From an uncultured Litoreibacter sp. (GTDB lineage Bacteria; Pseudomonadota; Alphaproteobacteria; Rhodobacterales; Rhodobacteraceae): a stretch of 64,000 bases of DNA. The notes under the pieces were generated by a model, which saw nothing but the letters and a program-made list of their open reading frames with translations, ran no database searches and was not told the origin of the DNA. Where the stretch lies: positions 186,001 to 250,000 of the forward strand of contig CANNGL010000004.1 of the NCBI GenBank assembly GCA_947504205.1, read 5' to 3'. Shown piece after piece: positions 61,527 to 64,000 of this stretch. The position numbers and the translations under genes are program-made. Within the stretch, counting starts at the first letter, position 1. Each line of letters opens with the position of its first letter.

Positions 61527-61877
61527 CTACTCCAAATATACACCCTCGGTCACATGCCCGGTGTCGGAGATAAATCTTAAACTTCCGTCACTGGTCTGGC
61601 GCTGCATGTCATAGCAACTCCATCCGCCGGCTGGTGGCCATTCACTACAATATTGTGCATCACGCACCGCCCAGTTCCCCCAACTGGGACTCCCGTTATC
61701 ATACAGCGTTTTGCCCGAGGCGTAAAACACCTGCTTGATATTGCCGGGATATATCAGCGTGCGGTCATTCAATGCAGCCTCGATCTCAGGACCTGTCATC
61801 AGCCTGCTTTCCTCGGCCAAAGCGGCCACGGGGAGCATGAGAAAGATCAGAATGCTTGCAATTTGTCTCACTGCCAC
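61527..61877 (-). CDS. Small secreted protein of unknown function
   Basis: 116 residues with signal peptide MAVRQIASILIFLMLPVAALAE, then a mature ~95-residue domain with two cysteines (YCSEW, WSCYDM), several Trp and Tyr. The cysteines are in a W/G-rich loop and may form one disulfide. No family recognised. It starts 76 bases from the divergent purB and is followed closely by the DUF6314 gene. Confidence 0.7.
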   Translation of the reverse strand: MAVRQIASILIFLMLPVAALAEESRLMTGPEIEAALNDRTLIYPGNIKQVFYASGKTLYDNGSPSWGNWAVRDAQYCSEWPPAGGWSCYDMQRQTSDGSLRFISDTGHVTEGVYLE

Positions 61878-61953
61878 CGTCCCTGTCTTGTGAGTGGGTT
61901 TCGCTCAGTTTATGACGCCCTTGAGCTTGCCACAAATCACGAAAGCGCTGTCC

Positions 61954-63258
61954 ATGATCCCTCGTTATTCCCGCCCTGATATGGTCGCCATCTGGTCGCC
62001 AGAGACGAAATTTCGCATCTGGTACGAGATCGAGGCCCATGCCTGTGATGCGATGGCTGATCTGGGCGTCATCCCACGTGAAAACGCCGAAGCCGTGTGG
62101 AAAGCCAAGGATGTCGAATTCGATGTAGCACGCATCGATGAGATCGAGGCCGTCACCAAACATGACGTTATCGCGTTCCTGACACATCTTGCCGAGCATG
62201 TGGGCAGTGAAGAAGCCCGCTTCGTGCATCAGGGCATGACCTCCTCCGATGTTCTCGACACCTGCTTCAACGTGCAGCTTGTACGTGCCGCCGATATTCT
62301 GATTGCGGATATGGACGATTTGCTCGCCGCTCTGAAGCGTCGCGCGATGGAGCATAAAAACACGCTGCGGGTTGGGCGCTCTCACGGCATTCACGCGGAA
62401 CCCACCACGATGGGTCTCACCTTCGCGCGTTTCTATGCCGAGATGGATCGCAACCTGACCCGCCTGCGCACAGCCCGCGCGGAAATCGCCACCGGTGCCA
62501 TCTCCGGTGCCGTCGGAACATTCGCCAATATCGACCCTCGCGTCGAGGAACATGTTTGCGAAAAACTGGGCCTCGACCCGGAACCCATCTCCACCCAGGT
62601 TATCCCCCGCGACCGCCACGCGGCCTTCTTCGCGGCTCTGGGCGTTGTCGGCTCCAGCATCGAGAACATAGCGACAGAGATCCGCCACATGCAGCGCACC
62701 GAAGTACTGGAAGGGGCGGAATTCTTCTCGATGGGCCAGAAGGGCTCTAGCGCAATGCCGCACAAGAAAAACCCAGTCCTGACCGAGAACCTGACCGGGC
62801 TCGCGCGCCTCGTGCGCATGGCTGTGGTGCCCGCGATGGAAAACGTGGCCCTCTGGCATGAGCGCGACATCTCGCATTCGTCGGTTGAGCGTAACATCGG
62901 CCCTGACACGACTATCACGCTTGATTTTGCCCTCGCCCGCCTGACCTCCGTGATCGACAAAATGCTGATCTTCCCAGACAACATGCTCGACAACATGAAC
63001 AAGTTCCCCGGGCTGGTTATGTCGCAGCGCGTGCTGTTGGCCCTCACCCAAGCAGGTGTCAGCCGCGAGGATGCTTACGCAATGGTGCAACGCAATGCGT
63101 TAAAGGTCTGGGAGCACCGCACCGACTTCCGTGAGGAATTGTTGGCCGACGAAGAAGTCTGCAAGGCGCTTTCGGTTGAAGAGATCAACGAGAAGTTCGA
63201 CATGGGGTATCACACCAAACATGTCGACACGATCTTCGCGCGGGTATTCGGCGATTAA
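61954..63258 (+). CDS. purB: Adenylosuccinate lyase
   Basis: Purine biosynthesis: cleaves SAICAR and adenylosuccinate. 434 residues, standard for alphaproteobacteria. Signature GSSAMPHKKNPV (~265), HGMTSSDVLDT with catalytic His region written as HQGMTSSDV (~88), and the SVERNIGPDTT segment. ATG 61954 gives the canonical MIPRYSRPDMVAIW opening; the frame is open 20 codons earlier but has no ribosome site. A terminator follows at 63321. Confidence 0.97.
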   Translation: MIPRYSRPDMVAIWSPETKFRIWYEIEAHACDAMADLGVIPRENAEAVWKAKDVEFDVARIDEIEAVTKHDVIAFLTHLAEHVGSEEARFVHQGMTSSDVLDTCFNVQLVRAADILIADMDDLLAALKRRAMEHKNTLRVGRSHGIHAEPTTMGLTFARFYAEMDRNLTRLRTARAEIATGAISGAVGTFANIDPRVEEHVCEKLGLDPEPISTQVIPRDRHAAFFAALGVVGSSIENIATEIRHMQRTEVLEGAEFFSMGQKGSSAMPHKKNPVLTENLTGLARLVRMAVVPAMENVALWHERDISHSSVERNIGPDTTITLDFALARLTSVIDKMLIFPDNMLDNMNKFPGLVMSQRVLLALTQAGVSREDAYAMVQRNALKVWEHRTDFREELLADEEVCKALSVEEINEKFDMGYHTKHVDTIFARVFGD

Positions 63259-63320
63259 CACCGGGCCTGCTGTATTCTAGGTTTTTCTTGCCAGACAAGC
63301 GGCTTCCGTGATCCAGTAAG

Positions 63321-63343
63321 CCCATTATTTGCAATGGGTTTTT
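63321..63343 (+). terminator. Rho-independent terminator after purB
   Basis: CCCATT and AATGGG form a six-bp perfect stem with a six-base loop followed by five T residues, 63 bases after the purB stop and ahead of the cytochrome c gene. Confidence 0.85.
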
Positions 63344-63356
63344 GACTGGTGGCATT

Positions 63357-64000
63357 ATGCGTCGCACCTATTTGATCGTTATCTTGGGCTGTTTTGTTGT
63401 CGGAATGATTGGCGTGGTTAATCTGGGGCAATTGATGATGTCCGAAAGAAAGGACAGCAAAAGCGATTTCGAGGGGCAGCTCGACAACCTTGAGACCGGT
63501 GGATTTGACAATGCCGAGCCAAGCGAGGCCGCCGAAAGCGAAGATATCAAAGAGATTGGCGAACGATTAGTCGAAGCCGACGCACAGAAGGGCCAACGTA
63601 TCTACAAAAAATGCGCGGCTTGTCACAATCCGGATTTCGTTACCTCTGGCGTCGGACCACCCCTTCTCGAAATTGTCGGTCGTCCTATCGGATCTTGGCC
63701 CAATTATTCATACTCGAACGCTCTGAGCAACATAACAGACCGCTGGAGCTATCAGGCCCTCGATGAATATCTTGAAGATCCAAAGGCATGGGCAAGCGGA
63801 ACCTCCATGAACTTTCGCGGTCTTCGCAAACCGCAGGACCGGGCCGATCTGATCGCTTATCTAGATGCGGCCGCAAGGAGCGCCGATTCGATCCCGGTCG
63901 ACCTTTCGATCGTACTTGGTCTCCCTTCGAACTCTGACACAGAGACCACAGCCGTCGCCCGCCTCGAAGACCAGCTGAACGCGGCCGATCTGGCCTTCAA
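63357..64000 (+). CDS. Membrane-anchored cytochrome c (CycM-like), 3' end outside window
   Basis: The frame is open from ATG 63357 to the window edge (214 codons seen). An N-terminal anchor (TYLIVILGCFVVGMIGVVNL) and an acidic linker precede a class I c-type haem domain with CAACH (Cys86, Cys89, His90) and Met151 in GTSMNFRGL as the likely axial ligand. This matches membrane-bound c552/CycM-type electron carriers between the bc1 complex and oxidase. A second repeat of acidic residues continues at the edge, so further domains may follow. The purB terminator separates it from the gene before. Confidence 0.85.
   Translation, partial: MRRTYLIVILGCFVVGMIGVVNLGQLMMSERKDSKSDFEGQLDNLETGGFDNAEPSEAAESEDIKEIGERLVEADAQKGQRIYKKCAACHNPDFVTSGVGPPLLEIVGRPIGSWPNYSYSNALSNITDRWSYQALDEYLEDPKAWASGTSMNFRGLRKPQDRADLIAYLDAAARSADSIPVDLSIVLGLPSNSDTETTAVARLEDQLNAADLAF

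Noticed and set aside
61786-63090. A 434-codon minus-strand open frame across purB
   Set aside because: purB is unmistakable on the plus strand and the antisense reading has no recognisable domain.

Overview
The window is a gene-dense stretch of about 60% G+C chromosome from an alphaproteobacterium, most likely a marine Roseobacter-group member of the Rhodobacteraceae. The evidence is the gene order tatABC, serS, surE, pcm, nlpD-like and yajC-secDF, a PhaR/phasin/PhaC/PhaZ storage locus, an allantoinase-decarboxylase fusion, Hint-domain and RTX proteins, DUF1194 proteins, and catabolism of choline sulfate and quaternary amines. No rRNA, tRNA, CRISPR array, intact prophage or intact insertion sequence was seen, and no gap between genes exceeds 300 bases.

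Layout. 1-3970: purine (urate/allantoin) catabolism, with a puuE-uraD fusion cut by the window edge, ureidoglycine aminohydrolase, ureidoglycolate lyase and an NCS2 purine permease, nearly all translationally coupled. 4072-10514: phosphomannomutase, L,D-transpeptidase, a CydAB/Cio-type quinol oxidase, a GAPDH-family enzyme and a DsbA-like protein. 10660-16763: an ScsB/DsbD-like reductant conduit, a LysR regulator divergent from a class-III aminotransferase, an RTX protein and a hemolysin-III protein. 16833-21382: the polyhydroxyalkanoate locus, with TGC-rich palindromes at the phasin and phaC/phaZ promoters that fit PhaR control. 21395-30701: hydrolases, a MetE-core zinc methyltransferase, an SDR, an M15-like protein, an ArsR-SRPBCC fusion behind twin palindromic operators, a MAPEG protein and an MFS transporter. 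30809-35051: thrS, an ArsC-like reductase, a cold-shock protein, a DJ-1/PfpI protein and small proteins.

35052-36992 is a short accessory island that looks AT-richer than its flanks: a SLATT-like two-helix membrane protein, a decayed REP-associated transposase and an unrecognised membrane protein. 36993-55441 returns to housekeeping genes: thyX, DUF817, a glyoxalase, tandem DUF1194 proteins, the yajC-secD-secF operon extended by a TSUP permease and an Mth938-like protein, serS, surE-pcm-nlpD-like, a Hint protein, and tatABC with a DUF815 ATPase. 55664-61049 holds a WYL-type regulator gene pair and then an operon-like set of a Rieske quaternary-amine oxygenase, choline sulfatase and two short-chain dehydrogenases. 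The window ends with purB and a membrane-anchored cytochrome c cut by the edge.

The signals least explained by standard annotation are: a two-hairpin element present twice, both times between convergent genes, with compensatory base changes in its second stem; the twin operator and possible leaderless promoter of the ArsR-SRPBCC fusion; the SLATT island; the Rieske/sulfatase/SDR operon; and a histone-H1-like tail on TatB. I did not find an unmistakably new multi-gene system. The SLATT island and the Rieske operon are the best candidates for one.
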